Positions 21,900 through 34,766 are shown, numbered from the stretch's first letter. The stretch: DNA of 64,000 nt from Favolaschia claudopus (GCA_037176885.1 JAWWNJ010000067.1:806001-870000), one strand, 5' to 3'. Numbers and translations are program-made. The notes: generated by a model not told the origin, from the letters alone.

Positions 21900-22650
21900 T
21901 CAAATCGCAGAAACAAGAACGAATGCATACGGTAGAGCCTCCTCATCCGATGAATCAGAAATGACTCTTCTCGCACGGCCGGAAGGTGCCATCCTTGCCA
22001 AAAGCCTTGGTTTACGATTATTACAGAAAGAAGGAGGATAAACTGAAACAACGTACGAACGAGGTTTATGGGAATCGTCCCGGTGGGCAGGATTAGAATT
22101 GGACCCTGCAACATCGTCAGCAATTTATTGTCAGAGATTGTCAATAAAGAGATTGTCAATAACACATACTGCTTGAGCCTTGTACCGGCGTCGACGGCGC
22201 GCCGTTCTCTTCCATCGCTCCAGATATCCCTTGCAGACGTTGCAAGGACATCCGCGTCTCATCCAAGAACCTCGACCGCTGCTCGTTGAGACGAAGCCGA
22301 TTCTCGTGAAGCGCCCTGCGCTCTTGCTCCAGTGAATCCCTGAGTGAATCGTACCGAGCAAGAGCAGAATTCCTCTCGTCCACCAAACTCGTAATCATCC
22401 TCTCCCGCTGCTCCACAACAGCAGCTGTTTTAAGCTCCAGCGCAAGATTCTCTTGATGATGTTTTTGGCGCAGCTTGCCGATTTCGTCTTTCAGCGCCTG
22501 GTTAACGGCTTCTAGCTGTGTGCAGCGTTCCTGAGCAACCTGGAGCTCATCACGGACAGCTTGGACGGCGCGGTGGGCATAATCGTGGGATAAAGAGAGG
22601 AGAGCGTCGGCGTCGGCGTCAAGGTCGGTACCATCTTCGAATTTGGTCAT
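21900..22650 (-). CDS. Coiled-coil, acidic-tail protein (family member 2)
   Basis: Exons 22650-22170, 22105-22057 and 22005-21900 encode 211 residues with clean phases. The N-terminus has the ALLSLSHDYAHRAVQAV segment shared with member 4, followed by a long coiled coil to about residue 150 that ends RMSLQRL. The last exon gives a basic patch (GRARR) and the acidic VISDSSDEEALPY tail. That layout matches members 1, 3 and 4. No catalytic motif is present. A nuclear or scaffold role is inferred only from charge and coil. An unspliced reading of intron 1 would end a few residues after exon 1. Confidence 0.7.
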
Positions 22651-22945
22651 GGTGGTCGATAAGGTAACGATCTCCTTGTGTTCGAATGTTGGCTATAAGC
22701 ATCGAGAAATAGCATGCGCACATTGATTCAGAGCCACCGGTAGTTGCCGAGTTGGATGTTCGTTGATGAGGTTGAACTGGGCGAGAATGTTCACTTGTGG
22801 CATGATAAATTTGAATAGCTAAAGTATATTTGTATTGAGAGGGTAAGCTCATATTTATCGTTCTCGTCACCTCGTGAATGCGAATCCTCAGCAAATCAGG
22901 GCGTGGAAATTTCACTGCGAACTCACCTATGTCCCACTCGCACGT

Positions 22946-24517
22946 CTATGCTTCCCTGTAGCCATGCGACGCCGATACACCAGGCGCAAAAATCAATTCA
23001 ACCTCCACCTCAGTTGAATCGAGAAATCCAAGATCGGGTCGGATAATCGGCGCAGCCCCCAAGAATCCGACTCGCAGAGATCGAAATCTATGCTGCTTGG
23101 GAACGATACGAGCCCGAAGGAACGACATGAGTACACCTTCGGAGAGCGCGGGACAGTCCAGAATCTCGAGGCTCGTCAGCCCCGGGCAGACGAGTGGCTC
23201 AGAGGGTCGAGAGAGCATGGTGAGGAGAGAATCTGGGTGGGCTGCGTTGGTCGGAGGCGGTGGGCTGCCTTCGATGGTGGCGACGACGCTGAGAGAGGTG
23301 ATGGTGGGGATGAGTTTTAGGGTTTCCACCAGAGCGTAGTCAGTGAAGGACGCTAGATATAACGATATGCTACGAAGCTTCGTGGTGTGGGTGAAAAAGT
23401 CGTTGAATAGCGGATAATCTGCTTGCGCGAATGTGGTGGGCGGCATATCGAAGTGGCGAAGATCCGGGAGTATAAGGAGGGAAAGTATTGCGACGATAAG
23501 GGATATATCGCAGGTGAAGGTGTTGATCATCCTGAATGATTCTAGATGAGGCAGATGGACGACATCGTGTCCATTCCATCCGTCTCGATGGTCGATCTGG
23601 ATGACCAGAGAGACTAGCTGCGAATGTCTTTTGAGAGTGGCCAGAAAGACATTCGGTCGCAGTCCGAATGTCGTAGGAGAGGTCGCGGTGAGGGACAAGT
23701 GACGCAGATTCTCCGCCGCTGGGCAAACGAAGATGGCCGGCTGGAAGGAAAGAAGGGAAGCAAGTAGGGTTACCTCGGTGAGGCGGGTTCCATGGAGAAT
23801 ATTGAAGTCGGGGATGTTTTCGAATTCGTCACGAAGGGTGACGATTTCTAACATGGGAGCATCCGCATCCGCAAGCCGCTCGATGCAGGTATCATTGAAG
23901 TTAGATAGCTCCAGACGATGCCAGCGATGCGATGAGCCAAGAAGGATGTTCATCATGCGGGGTATCAGAGCGCCATCTTCCCTTCCGTTCGGCGGATGGT
24001 TGCCGACAATCGTAAGAGAAAGAGGCAGCTGCGATCTCTGAAGCCATTCTTCCAAGGCATCCAGTCTGCGCTCATCGGCACGCAGAAAGCCAAGAGAAAT
24101 GTGAATGCAGCTCCACAATTCCTGGGTTTGGAGCGCAATGGTCCTCCACGTTCCACAGATTCGGCCCAATTTCAGAGGTGCGCAGGTAGGAGACATAACA
24201 GCGTCTCCGGTGTCTGGCAGACATTCGAGGAAGATGTGTCGAATGATTTCAGGTGCAAGTCGTCGCGGAAGGGATACGAGGAATTTGTGCGAAGCTACCC
24301 TTTCTGCTAGTATATCTCGATGCCGGTGAAGGTCGTCGAGTTGAGCGTCTAGCTGCAGCAGCGCCGATTCAGCAGGAAGGATGATATCGTTCCGAATCTG
24401 TTCAGCCTCGGCACTGGTTGGAACATAGTTTGTATACAACTGAGCGGTGAAGGGCGAACTGGGTTCCATGGGCGTTGGAGAAAGAGCAGTGAAAGGAGCT
24501 TGCTTGTTTTCGTCCAT
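22946..24517 (-). CDS. F-box-like protein with leucine-rich tail
   Basis: Single exon; the ATG at 24517 gives 523 residues (upstream frame is open but has no ATG). The start holds a short coiled stretch (SALLQLDAQLDDLHRHRDIL). The F-box-like segment follows at about residues 75-130 (SLPRRLAPEIIRHIFLECLP, then LKLGRICGTWRTIALQTQELW). The rest consists of irregular leucine-rich strands (HRLELSNF, LTEVTLLASLL, LRSISLYLASF, LTSLEILDCPAL). Agaricomycetes carry hundreds of such proteins. They are thought to link substrates to SCF ubiquitin ligases through Skp1. The substrate is unknown. Confidence 0.85.
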   Translation of the reverse strand: MDENKQAPFTALSPTPMEPSSPFTAQLYTNYVPTSAEAEQIRNDIILPAESALLQLDAQLDDLHRHRDILAERVASHKFLVSLPRRLAPEIIRHIFLECLPDTGDAVMSPTCAPLKLGRICGTWRTIALQTQELWSCIHISLGFLRADERRLDALEEWLQRSQLPLSLTIVGNHPPNGREDGALIPRMMNILLGSSHRWHRLELSNFNDTCIERLADADAPMLEIVTLRDEFENIPDFNILHGTRLTEVTLLASLLSFQPAIFVCPAAENLRHLSLTATSPTTFGLRPNVFLATLKRHSQLVSLVIQIDHRDGWNGHDVVHLPHLESFRMINTFTCDISLIVAILSLLILPDLRHFDMPPTTFAQADYPLFNDFFTHTTKLRSISLYLASFTDYALVETLKLIPTITSLSVVATIEGSPPPPTNAAHPDSLLTMLSRPSEPLVCPGLTSLEILDCPALSEGVLMSFLRARIVPKQHRFRSLRVGFLGAAPIIRPDLGFLDSTEVEVELIFAPGVSASHGYREA

Positions 24518-25690
24518 GACGCGCACCTGTGCGTGTTGTGAGTCATCCGTGTCATAGGCGGCGGAGTCGTATATTTCGCGGTTAACATTACCTGACCAAG
24601 TGGCTCTTGATACCAATGCTGACTGAACATTTCAAATTGGGCTGCGCAAGCTCACAGTGATATACGACATTCCCAAGAGATTCCATGAAAGTGTGGAGTA
24701 GGGTAAAGTCGACTCGGGAGCCAAGTTCTCGATCAGGAAGCCAGAGAAAATCGGATCTAAATGTGTTGAACCGACTTTTGTTTGCTTCAGAAAATGCCTG
24801 ACTGTATGACACCGATTGAAAGTTCAAAAAATTAAGCTAGTACGAAGCCGTTAGTCCTGCGTCAAGTATATAAAAAAAAAAAGCGGGACAGCACTGAAGG
24901 CTAGAGGTTTGAGATAGACAATTTCTATACCCAGTTGTACACGCGTATGGATATAATATCCGAGACTTCGGGCAAACCTTGAAGCTAGGGTAATCACGAA
25001 GGTGGTGGTCGAAGTGAAAGAGTTGGTGTCACGCTCGATAGCTCATCATTGATCTGTGACGCGTGACTCTCTTCTTGCCTCCCACCACCTCAGCCGCCTC
25101 AAATCTGCGTATCTCCATCACACGCTCTCGAGTTGCTATTGTCTCTGGCTTGATCAACCGTTACTGCTTACCCAGGCAGAAACCGGATTCTTAACTCGAC
25201 GGGAACTTGAAAATTTATTCATAATTCCAGTGCATCGACGGGTTAGCGACGTGACGGGTCAAGGTTTTTTCCATCAAAGTCAGGTTCAGCAGCTTGAATA
25301 AAGTATTGAGCCACATACTGCGTGCAATTCGATCACCCATCAGGTTGGCTGTCCGCATCGAACCTCAGACTTCTACAGTTATAACTTCAGTATAGCAGCA
25401 AGCGCCTTTCGTTCAAAAATCAACTGTCACCGCTTTGATTATTTTGACCTACCGCACACTTCCTCCATATCGACCAGCCCGAAGGTCTTCATGTACTCGC
25501 TGAAAAGTCAAAACGAGATTTCAAAGACTCCGACAGACAGCCTTTAGGTACAGAAAATTAGTAAGCACATTTCGCACCCGTTTATCCGGTATTCAGCCCT
25601 TGCCCAACTAAATAAATAACGACCGTGCAGATAAATGCGACTTGAGGCTTCTGACACCGTGTTCACTTATCCCGACCTTCCGACGAGGAA
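24518..25690. other. Divergent intergenic region; nothing specific seen
   Basis: The gap between the F-box gene (minus) and the transporter gene (plus) must hold both promoters. An A-run and TATA-like TATATAAAAA occur near 24868-24882. No gene is supported. Confidence 0.45.
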
Positions 25691-27815
25691 ATGGCATCGA
25701 AGGAATCTTTGACGTTGGGACCTTCGAGCGTGCGCTCGACGACGTCGCCCGGTCCGCAAAATGAACTTGTTGAAGAAAAGGTGCAACCGACACCGCTACC
25801 CAACACTATCCTGAAGGGCAGGAAGCTTTTCGTTGTGTTTCTTTCAATGTGAGTTCTTCTTCTCGATTTCTCCTCAATTTTTATCAAATTTCTTTCGCAA
25901 GGATGCTGTCGCTACTGCTTGTCGCCTTAGATCAAACCATCCTCTCGACAGGTGAACATTCGTTCAATATTCAATGGATGCCTACTTACACCATTCTGTC
26001 TAACAGCCTTGCCTAGAATCGCTTCCGTATGTAACACCCTTCAGTCACGAACATCACCATTAGTAATTTTCCTGCATAGGACTTCAACGCCTTCACCCTC
26101 CAAGGCTGGGTCGCCACCTCCTTCACCCTCTCACAGACCGTCTTCATCCTCTTCTACGGCCAAATCCTCCGCATATTCTCCACCAAATGGGTCATGATCG
26201 CCGCCATAATCATCTTCGAAGCTGGTAGTCTCCTATGCGCACTCTCGCAAAATATGAGTGAGCTGATTGCGGGGCGGACTGTATCCGGAGTGGGGGCTGC
26301 GGGGATCTGTGCGTTTCTATTCGAATATTTTTATTTCAGTCGAGACTTACTTAACTCTTTCTTTCTTTCTTTCAAGTCCTCGTCATGTTCCAAATCATCG
26401 CCCAATCTACAAGTCTGGAGGACCGCCCCCGACTGTTGAGCTTCACCAGCGCAGTCTTTGGTGTCGCATCCGTAATCGGCCCTCTCATCGGCGGAGCGTT
26501 TACTGATCATGTTACTTGGGTACGCACATTCATTCATTCCTCCATCGTCTTCTCTTCTCTTCAGACCCGTTCTCATTCCGCGCCGGAAGAGATGGTGTTT
26601 CTACATCAACCTCCCCTTCGGCGGCCTCTCCGTCCTCGGCGTCCTGTTCGTCCTGGACGCCTCGCCGCCACTCGGTTCAGACCCCACCAAAATGCGATCG
26701 AGGCGGGATATTCTGCGTCAGGTAGCGGATCTGGATTTTCTTGGTGTCACGCTGGTTGCGGCTGCGATAACATGTTTGGATCTGGCACTTCAGTGGGGAG
26801 GGAATACGAAGGCGTGGGGGGATAAGGATGTTATTATTGTGCGTGTTCCACGACCACTCCTCGCATGAGGTATATCACTGATTTCACCTTCAGTGCTTTG
26901 TTTTTGCGGCGTTGGCGGGAGGGGTGTTCATTAGCTGGGAGATCCAGAAAGGCGAACGAGCTATGACACCGACGAGTATCTTCAGAACTGCTTCCGTGTG
27001 CGTCTTCCCTTGAGTGTTCTCTCAATACCTTTACCTTCACTTACCGCACACGCAGCTGGGCCATCCTCGCCTACTCCTTCCTCTCCCGCTTCGCCCTCCT
27101 CCTCTACTCCTTCTATATCCCCATCTTCTACCAAGCAGTCCTCCACAAAACTGCCACCGCCTCCGGCATCAATCTCATCCCCTACATGCTCTCCATCGTC
27201 GCCACCATCATCCTCAGCGGCCACATTGCCTCCCGCTCAGGCTATTATCACCCCTTCCTCGTCATCGGCCCCATCTTCCTCGCCACCGGGTCCGGTCTGC
27301 TGTATAGCCTCACCACCAGCACGCCTTCGCTCACGGCAAAACTCATTGGGTATCAAATCCTCACCGGCATAGGCACGGGCATGGGCATGCAGAACTCGAT
27401 CCTGGCGATCCAGGTCGAGTTTCACGGCGTCCCGAAGTTGTTGGGGCAGGGCATGTCTATGAGCTCGTTCGCGCAGTATTTCGGCGGCACCGTGGGGTTG
27501 GGGATCGCTGAGCCGGTGTTTGCTTCGCTGCTCACGGGGTATCTGCGAAGGTATGCGCCGGAGGCGCCGGTGGGTGTGGTGAAGGATAGTCCGACGGCGA
27601 TTTATAGTGCATTGCCGGAGGAGTTGGTTGCGGGGGTGGTGAGGAGTTATGCAGAGGCGTTGAGGGTCGTGTTGATGTTGGGCGTGCCGGTGGCGGGGCT
27701 GGCATTGTTTGCAGCGTTGTGGATCAAGAATATAAGGATTCCGAGGGGGCAGAACGTTGTTGAAAGGAAGGGTGAGGATGAGGAACCGGGGGGAGATTCA
27801 AAAGGCGCTGTTTGA
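25691..27815 (+). CDS. Major facilitator superfamily transporter (14-TM DHA2-type drug/H+ antiporter)
   Basis: The ATG at 25691 opens a charged N-tail, and the first helix ends LDQTILSTALPRIASDF, the signature of DHA MFS transporters. Several short introns interrupt the gene, and the long last exon starts near 27057. GRTVSGVGAAGI and GVASVIGPLIGGAFTD match conserved motifs B and C, the antiporter motif. WRWCFYINLPFGG follows, typical of the 14-helix group. The C-terminal half has further helices and a charged tail ending at 27815. Such proteins export toxins, antifungals or metabolites across the plasma membrane using the proton gradient. No biosynthetic gene cluster is adjacent, so the substrate cannot be guessed. 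Confidence 0.88.
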
Positions 27816-28405
27816 CGGTCTTCGAGAGGAGATGCATATGTTGATTGTCGGGAGATGGCGAAATTAGAAGCTAGAAAGACAGCTACCAGTATAATTTCTG
27901 TGTATTGCAATCCTCATAGAATAAAAGTATTGATACCTGTAAGTGCTCATGTATTGCTGATTGTTCAACCGAAGATTAGATTTGCAGTCTTCTGCTAACG
28001 CCGCGCGTTCCTCCGAGACAGATAATTTGAGCTCGTCGTTCTTTTCTCGAGGGATTGACGTTTGGGGGACACTCGTTAAAATTGAATATTACTGAGCGAT
28101 TGAAATTTGCGGGATTATTCCACGTAGTGCTGCTCCGATAATGGTCAATCGTGGTATCACTGTCACAATAAGCTCAAGCCATTCAACAAATTTAATCTGG
28201 CACTTGTTCGATGTACGGAGTCCAAGAAACCGCTTGCATTTAAGTATAGTTCCCTATCAAAGCTCGATGCAAGTGAAGCGATCGCAACCCGAGAATTATC
28301 TTAAAACGACTTGAACTGCACAGTAACAATGCATCCCGGTGCCATATTCTGAATCACTGATCATAACAAACAACTCTGTTCTATCTCATAGCTCAAGCTT
28401 CATCT
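27816..28405. other. Region between convergent genes; nothing seen
   Basis: This 0.6-kb stretch holds the 3' ends of the transporter and NmrA-like genes. No further gene or clear terminator was found. Confidence 0.5.
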
Positions 28406-29747
28406 TCAAGCGAACCTCGGAACAACCTCCGCCTGCAAAAACTCCTCGAGCGTCCCGAACTTGACACCGAGCGCCACGAGGTCAGGGTTCGGCGCAGGAG
28501 TGCTGTTGTACATGCCAAATTTGGCGCCGTAAGTGAACTGCATCGCATCCGTCAAAACAAGGGTAGTGGGAGGAAGATGAGGCCCGACTCACCGCTTCGT
28601 CCAGCTCCGCCGAGCCAGTTGTCTCGAGCGTAGTGAACGTCACTTCCTTCTTGAGAGCTACCAGTCATTCAATCACATATTAGCTCCCCAAGATATTTCA
28701 CAAGGAGCCGACGAAGAAAGATACTCACCTTTCCCAATCGCCTTCGCCAACTCCGGATACGTGAATCGATAGCTCACAACCGGATACGCCTTCCCCAGCA
28801 CCTCCTCCCTATTCTCTTTGAAGCGATTCAGCACTTCAACCGCCGCCTGCCCGAAATCATGGCTGATCCAAGTCCCGATCTGTTTGTCCTCGGGTCCGTA
28901 TATAGCGAGGGGGATGTCGTATCCTTTGTCGGTTTTGACGAGGGAGCCGAAGCTGTTGGTGATGAGTGTAGAACGAGGAAAATGGAGAGCAGGGGAAATA
29001 GAGAAGACATGTGACGCACTTCCAGAGATTCTCCATGAACCACCCAGTACAGATTGTGGCATAGGGGATTCCAGATGCCTTCAGGTATTCTTCGATTTCA
29101 GCTTTGTCTAGTGGAGACATCAGCAAAGGGTGGAAGTGTTGAATCAATGCAACGGGGCGCACTATCCACATGGTAACAATGGGTGTAAAGTCCGTTCGAC
29201 TCCTTTGTGGCATTGGGAAGGGAGCTGGAGGGATATCATTGAGAAACAGAGGATAGCTTGGACCTGAAGGCCGGAAGCAAAAGCGCACCTGTAGAGGAAG
29301 AAACTAACCCCAACCTCCTTCGCGGCGTCGACGAGATTCTTGCCTTGAGTGACCTCGCTCTTGGGGTTGGCAGGGTAAATATCAGGGTCCCAGAAGTTTG
29401 TGTTCTGTCAAGCATGTCAATGATACCGAAATGTACACCAATAAAATCTCGTGTAAGATGGGACTCACTCCGAAGACCGCCTCACTCCCTTTGATAGCCT
29501 TCTTGAGCGACTCCTTGTCCCAGAGATTCCCCTCTACGACCTCGATCCCTCTAGCAATGAGAGCCTTCGCCTTGTCTGAATTGAGGCTGCGCGTGACGGC
29601 GCGGGGCGTATACTTCCCGTCCTTCAAAATGTGTTCGAGCACAGCGGCACCTACGGACAAGGTCAGTCAAGGTACCATCGTTCACCAGGAAAGAAATTGC
29701 CACGAACCTTGAGTTCCAGTGGCGCCAAAAATTGTAATGATAGGCAT
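28406..29747 (-). CDS. NmrA-like NAD(P)-binding protein
   Basis: The gene starts with MPIITIFGATGTQG, the Rossmann dinucleotide-binding motif, and has at least five introns. Later segments are PRAVTRSLNSDKAKALIARG, VVEGNLWDKESLKKAIKGSEAVFG and SEVTQGKNLVDAAKEVGV. The C-terminus LVALGVKFGTLEEFLQ ends at 28406. This order matches the NmrA/HSCARG atypical short-chain dehydrogenase family, about 300 residues. Many members lack the catalytic Tyr and act as redox sensors that bind NAD(P) and regulate transcription factors; some are reductases. The actual role here is unknown. Confidence 0.85.
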
Positions 29748-30377
29748 GATAGCGAGAGAGCAAGATAGAAGCAGTTGAGGATTTGTTTTCCTGTTTTTTC
29801 GCTTTGTTTCTTGCAGGTGAACAGGTCACGAACTTATACCGCTTCCTTCGTCGGCATTCCGCAGACTTACTAACGAGATCAATCCGAAAGTCGCACGCCG
29901 GAAGACCGTCGAATGACGAGGAGAAAATTACCCAATTTCGCGCATCATCTCCGTTTCCGCGGACGAATCAGAGGGCGTTTATTTGGAACCGCATCGAGCG
30001 GAGAAGTCCAACGACGAGCCCTGAAAGGGAACATAGATTTGTTGGATTGGCGGCTGGGGTTAAGCAGCAGAATTGTAGGCGCAAGACCGGTGTCAAAGTA
30101 ACATCTCGGAGAGTTGTAGAACATTGGTAGGAGGAAACAGCGGGCGAGCCCATCAATGCGTTTACTTAGAATATTAAATCTTCGTCTTCTGTCTTGTAAA
30201 GTCCGGTAGCCAATGAACCACGCAGTAAGCAATAGAGCTCTTGAAGAGCAGCAGATTGGCAGAGAAAGAGACAGAGTGTCCTCGTATTGCGCGCTGGTCA
30301 TGATTTCGACAACAGACATGGTGGCAAGAAGCAAGAGCAGATTGATCGGCAAATGCCGGTTTCAGGCAGATAAGATC

Positions 30378-30393
30378 ATTCCCACGGTTGAAA
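30378..30393 (+). repeat. Dispersed 16-bp motif copy 2 (ATTCCCACGGTTGAAA)
   Basis: Shares ATTCCCACGGTT with the copies at 11426, 30468, 44344 and 48572. Confidence 0.6.
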
Positions 30394-30467
30394 GCAACGT
30401 TGCGTTTCAACCAGAAATCATTTCGTTACGATTTCACTGGACCTTCAGCGCGTCATGGGTCAATTGA

Positions 30468-30483
30468 TTCGAACCGTGGGAAT
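30468..30483 (-). repeat. Dispersed 16-bp motif copy 3 (inverted)
   Basis: TTCGAACCGTGGGAAT on the plus strand is the reverse complement of ATTCCCACGGTTCGAA. It forms an inverted pair with copy 2. Confidence 0.6.
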
Positions 30484-30716
30484 GCAAATCATTGGCTTCG
30501 CCGCCGACGAAAGTTCGTGCTTCTGACGCAAACGGGTAGTAAGTGTACAAGGAACTAGGCCAGTCTTAACACTCATTTAGTCGACCAAGCAAGTAATTTG
30601 TTCATCTTTCATTCGGTTGGTTCAAAGCAGTATCTTCGCAGCATTTATTATATAATTGGATTGCGATAGATACAGTAAAGTAGAATTCTTTGTCTGTCCG
30701 TGATGCAACGAATCTA

Positions 30717-33007
30717 TTAGTCTTTCATAGCAGCGGCGAGGAGCTTGTCAAAAACGGGCGAACCAACGCCAGCTGAAGAAACAATCCAAGTATATCAGCT
30801 CGGAGCTCAAACAAATATCATCGGAACGGCTTACTGAGCGGATCCCATCCCTTCGTCGCATTGAACGCAACCTGGAGCGATAGAAGAAAGAAGTGAGAAA
30901 ATGGAAAGAGGTATCGGAGACCGACGAAAGAAGAGGAACTCACCGACGTCGTAGGGCACTCATACCCCGAATTATACCCCTCTGTGATATCCGTGAACGC
31001 ATCCTGGTTCTCATACATCCAAGGATTAAGGAACCCAAGCACCGGCTTTCCCGCCTCAATCAACCTATCATTGATCAACCCCACAATCGATGCAAATATG
31101 GGCGACGAGAAACTCGTTCCCCCAGTATTCAACAGACGCCCGTTATACACCACATTCAAATTCCCGCCCTGCACCGCGACGTCCGGATACGCGCGCCCGG
31201 AGCTGTTAAACCGCCCGGGAAAGTCAGCGGGGAGGGTATCGAGAAATCCTTGAATGGTGGTGTTGTGCTGGTACCAAGGGCGGGGAAAGAGGTTGGAAAA
31301 CCCGCCGCCGGTGAGGTTTGTGGCGAATTCGGGGGAGTAGGATTCGGTGCCACCGACGGCAGTGATGTAGGGGCAGGAGGCGGGGAAGATGGCGAGGAAG
31401 TCGTTGCTTTCGCAGATGCCGCTGCTGGGGTCATCGTGGCTGCCGCGGACGCCGCCCTGAGTGGAGTTGAAGGAGCATGATATAATCAGTTCGAGTAGAG
31501 AGAAGGGTGAAATGCGGAAAGGGACGTACGTCTCCAGAGCTGAAAAGCATGGAGATTCCGCGAGCCCCGAGAGCCATGTAAGTGTTGCATATTTTTCTGT
31601 AATGCGAAAGAAAGAAGTGCATAAGTGAAAAGAGGCTCGCATAATCAAATGGTAAAAGACGAACCTAGCCATCGACTCGTCGAAATCCCGCTCCATCGGC
31701 GCATACGAGGTCGTCACAACACTGGGTGGAGTGTCAAGTCCATCGAGGTAGATGTTAGTATCCAGAATGGACGTCGTAATTCCATCGATGGTTTCGTTCA
31801 GCGGGGGTGTGCCGACGGAGAGGAATTCAACCGGGACGCCCGTCGCGACGCCTGTTCGTATCGCCCAACATTACTATCCAACAACCTCTCGAAAGCTGGG
31901 CAAGGAAAACGCACCAACAGTATACTGAACGTCAAGATCAGCCTCCAATCCAAACACAGCGAGCTCCGGTGGGACGGTATCGTTCGTTGCGTTAGCGATC
32001 TGAATCAAATCCCAGGTGGTGTTGGGCGACATGTCTTCGCGGAATTCCTGGAGGAATGTCTACAAGGGAAAGAAAGCGAAGTAAGTGAGTATCAAAGACG
32101 CGAGAGAAAGAACAAGTAAATAAACAGAGAAGAATGGGACCCACCGAAAGATCAGTTCGATTGGGCTGAATATTTTGGTATCCCGTAACCATGATCGAGT
32201 TATTCCTATCTTTATCTTGGGACGCGGGCGCCGAAGGAATCCCATAGATCTTCTGCAAACATGCAGGCGTCATAGGGATTTCGGGGTCGTCGCAGGTAAT
32301 GTTGGACGACGCGGGAACACTTTCAGCTTCAGCGCGCTTCGTGCGCCGCTCGAGATGGCGTCGAGACGGCACTTGCTGGGAAGAGGATTCACCGCCGCTG
32401 CCGCCGGAAGCTGAGGAGGGGGGGGAATGACGTGCTGGGGTGGATGACTTCGATATGGCCGACGAGCTCGGAAGGGAGAGAGATGGAGAGGGTGCGGATG
32501 AAGGGGGCGGGGAGGCCTTCGGCGGTGAAGAGCTGGTACGATGCAGCGAAGAGTTGATTAGCCGCGCCGACGGTTAGCGTGACAGACATCCAGTCTTCGT
32601 TGGGGGAAAGAACGAAAGGCGGCGTTAGACCGTTGGCGGACGCGAAGGTGTTGAAAGCGTCGCGTGTTTCGTTGGAGGGTTGGACGTATGATTTGACCTG
32701 GAGAGGAGAGGTTGGGATACATGGAGAATTCGAAAATGAAAAGAGTAAGCTTAAGACGAACCTCTTCCTTCGAAAGCCATTGTCTAAAATCGGGGTTGCC
32801 CGGCGTAGATATTGAAATAAGCTTCTCCTCCAAGCCAGCAAGGTTATTAGGGGTCAAGGCGAACTTCAACGTCAACGGCTGGGTGTCCGGAGCGGGTCCG
32901 AGACTGGTGAATCCCGGCGGCGCATCCTGCCGGCGTTGGTATGTGACGAAGGGAGTACATGAGACAAGAGATACAACCGCCAGCAGGCTTGTGAGGGAGT
33001 AAAGCAT
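30717..33007 (-). CDS. Secreted sedolisin (S53 tripeptidyl-peptidase), paralogue A
   Basis: The ATG at 33007 starts a signal peptide of about 18 residues. The pro-region follows (FALTPNNLAGLEEKLISIS and the FRQWLSKEEV cleavage-helix motif). The catalytic part carries the Glu/Asp pair in LEADLDVQYT, the oxyanion Asp in LFSSGDGG and the nucleophile in GGTSFSSPIFAS. The calcium site ends the domain (FTDITEG.N.G.ECPT, then GWDPL). The gene has about seven introns of 50-60 nt. Family S53 enzymes release tripeptides from protein N-termini at acid pH outside the cell. The protein would be around 600 residues with its propeptide. It is arranged head to head with a close paralogue at 34815-37026, so the pair comes from a local inverted duplication. 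Confidence 0.92.
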
Positions 33008-33047
33008 TGTAAGTAATGAATGAAAAACCTGCGACGACGAGCCGTCT

Positions 33048-33054
33048 CTTATAT
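33048..33054 (-). promoter_or_regulatory. TATA box of sedolisin A
   Basis: Minus-strand GCTATGCATATAAGAG places ATATAAG 41-48 bases before the ATG. The paralogue has a very similar stretch at the same distance. Confidence 0.65.
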
Positions 33055-33059
33055 GCATA

Positions 33060-34754
33060 GCACGGTGGTATGCATGATGCGGAGCCGCGGTTCCCACACG
33101 TCAGGATCAGTGCTGGCGGCTAAGAATTGCGATGCATATTGTGGAGCGCCGCCAGCGGCGGGCAACATAGCGATCGTGTATAGGCGGCGATGACTGTCAA
33201 GCTAATAGTGGAGTCTGATAATTCTTGCACAGACTGAGATGTGTACTAGTGATATCCTTGACGTATGTGAATTTCAACTGGGAACAGTTCAACAGAGTGG
33301 ACGCGGATTCTCTACAACCAGCCACCGTTGCTCGCGAGGCGGCAGAAAATAAGCTATGGTTTATAAAAAAAAATATGGGCAACTCACAGTTTGGACTAAG
33401 AAAGCGCTCAACTATGATAATGGGCTAGTTGAGTGAGGGCCGTCGAGTCGAAGGCTTGATCGACAAGCTACGTCATTCGCCGAACACACATTGTTTGTCA
33501 AGTTGTGGGTGAACGTTCGTTGAACCTCATTGAACGCCGACGAGATGCGGTGTTGGCAGTGTGGCAGAAATATTAGAGTCTGAGATTATTTGGAGACTCG
33601 GAGTATCGTTGGTTTGATGACTGCGCACTGCCCTCTAGTGGCGACCAAGTGGCGCCTTGACAAGGCGCCGATAGAAGAGAGCAATAAGAGTGAAAGGGCG
33701 ACTAAGTCAAGGCCCTGGTTCATCGCTTGCGAAGCCGTCCTCAGGTAGACGGTAGACCTCATCTCGGAGTCGACCGGGTGCGTCGTGCGATGGTGGAAGG
33801 AAGCGAAGAAAGTCACGCGTCACATATCAAACATGATCTTGATGAACGTGACACGCGCTCTTTCGTTTCGACCATGACCCAACCATGACCATCTCTTGGT
33901 CGAACTTTTGAAGTCATTCATCGCGAATGGCTTCCCCCCTAGAAATCCTGCTACGAGGAAGACCATGCATCTTCCGCAGCATAAAATGGCTAAACGAACT
34001 CAGAGTCTCAGACTTCCTGTACAACTAATTCTGGCTCCGCTTTGGCCAGGCTTCAAGTTACTAGTACGTCACACCATGGAACCTCTTGCTTGAAGACTCT
34101 TGGGATCCCCATCTACCTCCCACCCCACTCCGCCTTCTGCCCGCAACTTCACAAGACCGTTCTCTCAAGGCTCTGCCAGCAGGGAATGATTTTTTTTTTG
34201 ATTTACGCAATCGTTCTGACGTACGTATTCAATTGCGGGTTGCAGATCTAGCCGTCGGAGGAGGATCGCCATCGTCGTACATAACATACCCAAGCCACGA
34301 CGAGAATGAGCAAGGCCAAGCACTGCATTGGCAGATACCGCATTTCGTCGTTGAGTTGAACATTTATCCACGCTGTATGACGGGCGTGCTGCTCACGAGT
34401 CCCGACGCAGTAAATCTTATAAATCTTTGTGCTTTGCTCGTTCTAGCGACGTTTGGAAACCACTTTGTAGGCGGATGCCTTTCAAATGTGAGTGGACGTT
34501 TGTCTTTCAACGAGAGAAGCTACCAAGTTCTGAGTTCTCTTGCAGGCCCACGTTGGCTGAGCTCTACAGCTTCGCTCGATCTCTTTCCACTTTAAGTAAT
34601 TCACCGACGTCCGCAGAATTCTTGATGGTCACGGCAGCCGATCTTCCTTGTGTTGCCCGCCGCTCCACCATACGCAGCGCTCCGCACCGCAACTCTTGGC
34701 CGCCGACATCGATGATCCTGCCGTGTGGGAATCTTGGAGGGGCGATGAACGCGC
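33060..34754. other. Shared upstream region of the two sedolisin genes
   Basis: No gene is supported in these 1.7 kb. The region lies between divergent start sites and probably controls both proteases. Confidence 0.5.
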
Positions 34755-34757
34755 TAT

Positions 34758-34766
34758 GCTATATAA
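34758..34766 (+). promoter_or_regulatory. TATA box of sedolisin B
   Basis: GCTATGCTATATAAGATG lies about 50 bases before the ATG at 34815 and resembles the element upstream of the paralogue. Confidence 0.65.

Larger units (their letters stand above)
29748..30716. other. No gene seen; holds two copies of the 16-bp motif
   Basis: No supported coding sequence. Two copies of ATTCCCACGGTT in opposite orientation (30378 and 30468) lie about 75 bases apart here. Confidence 0.5.
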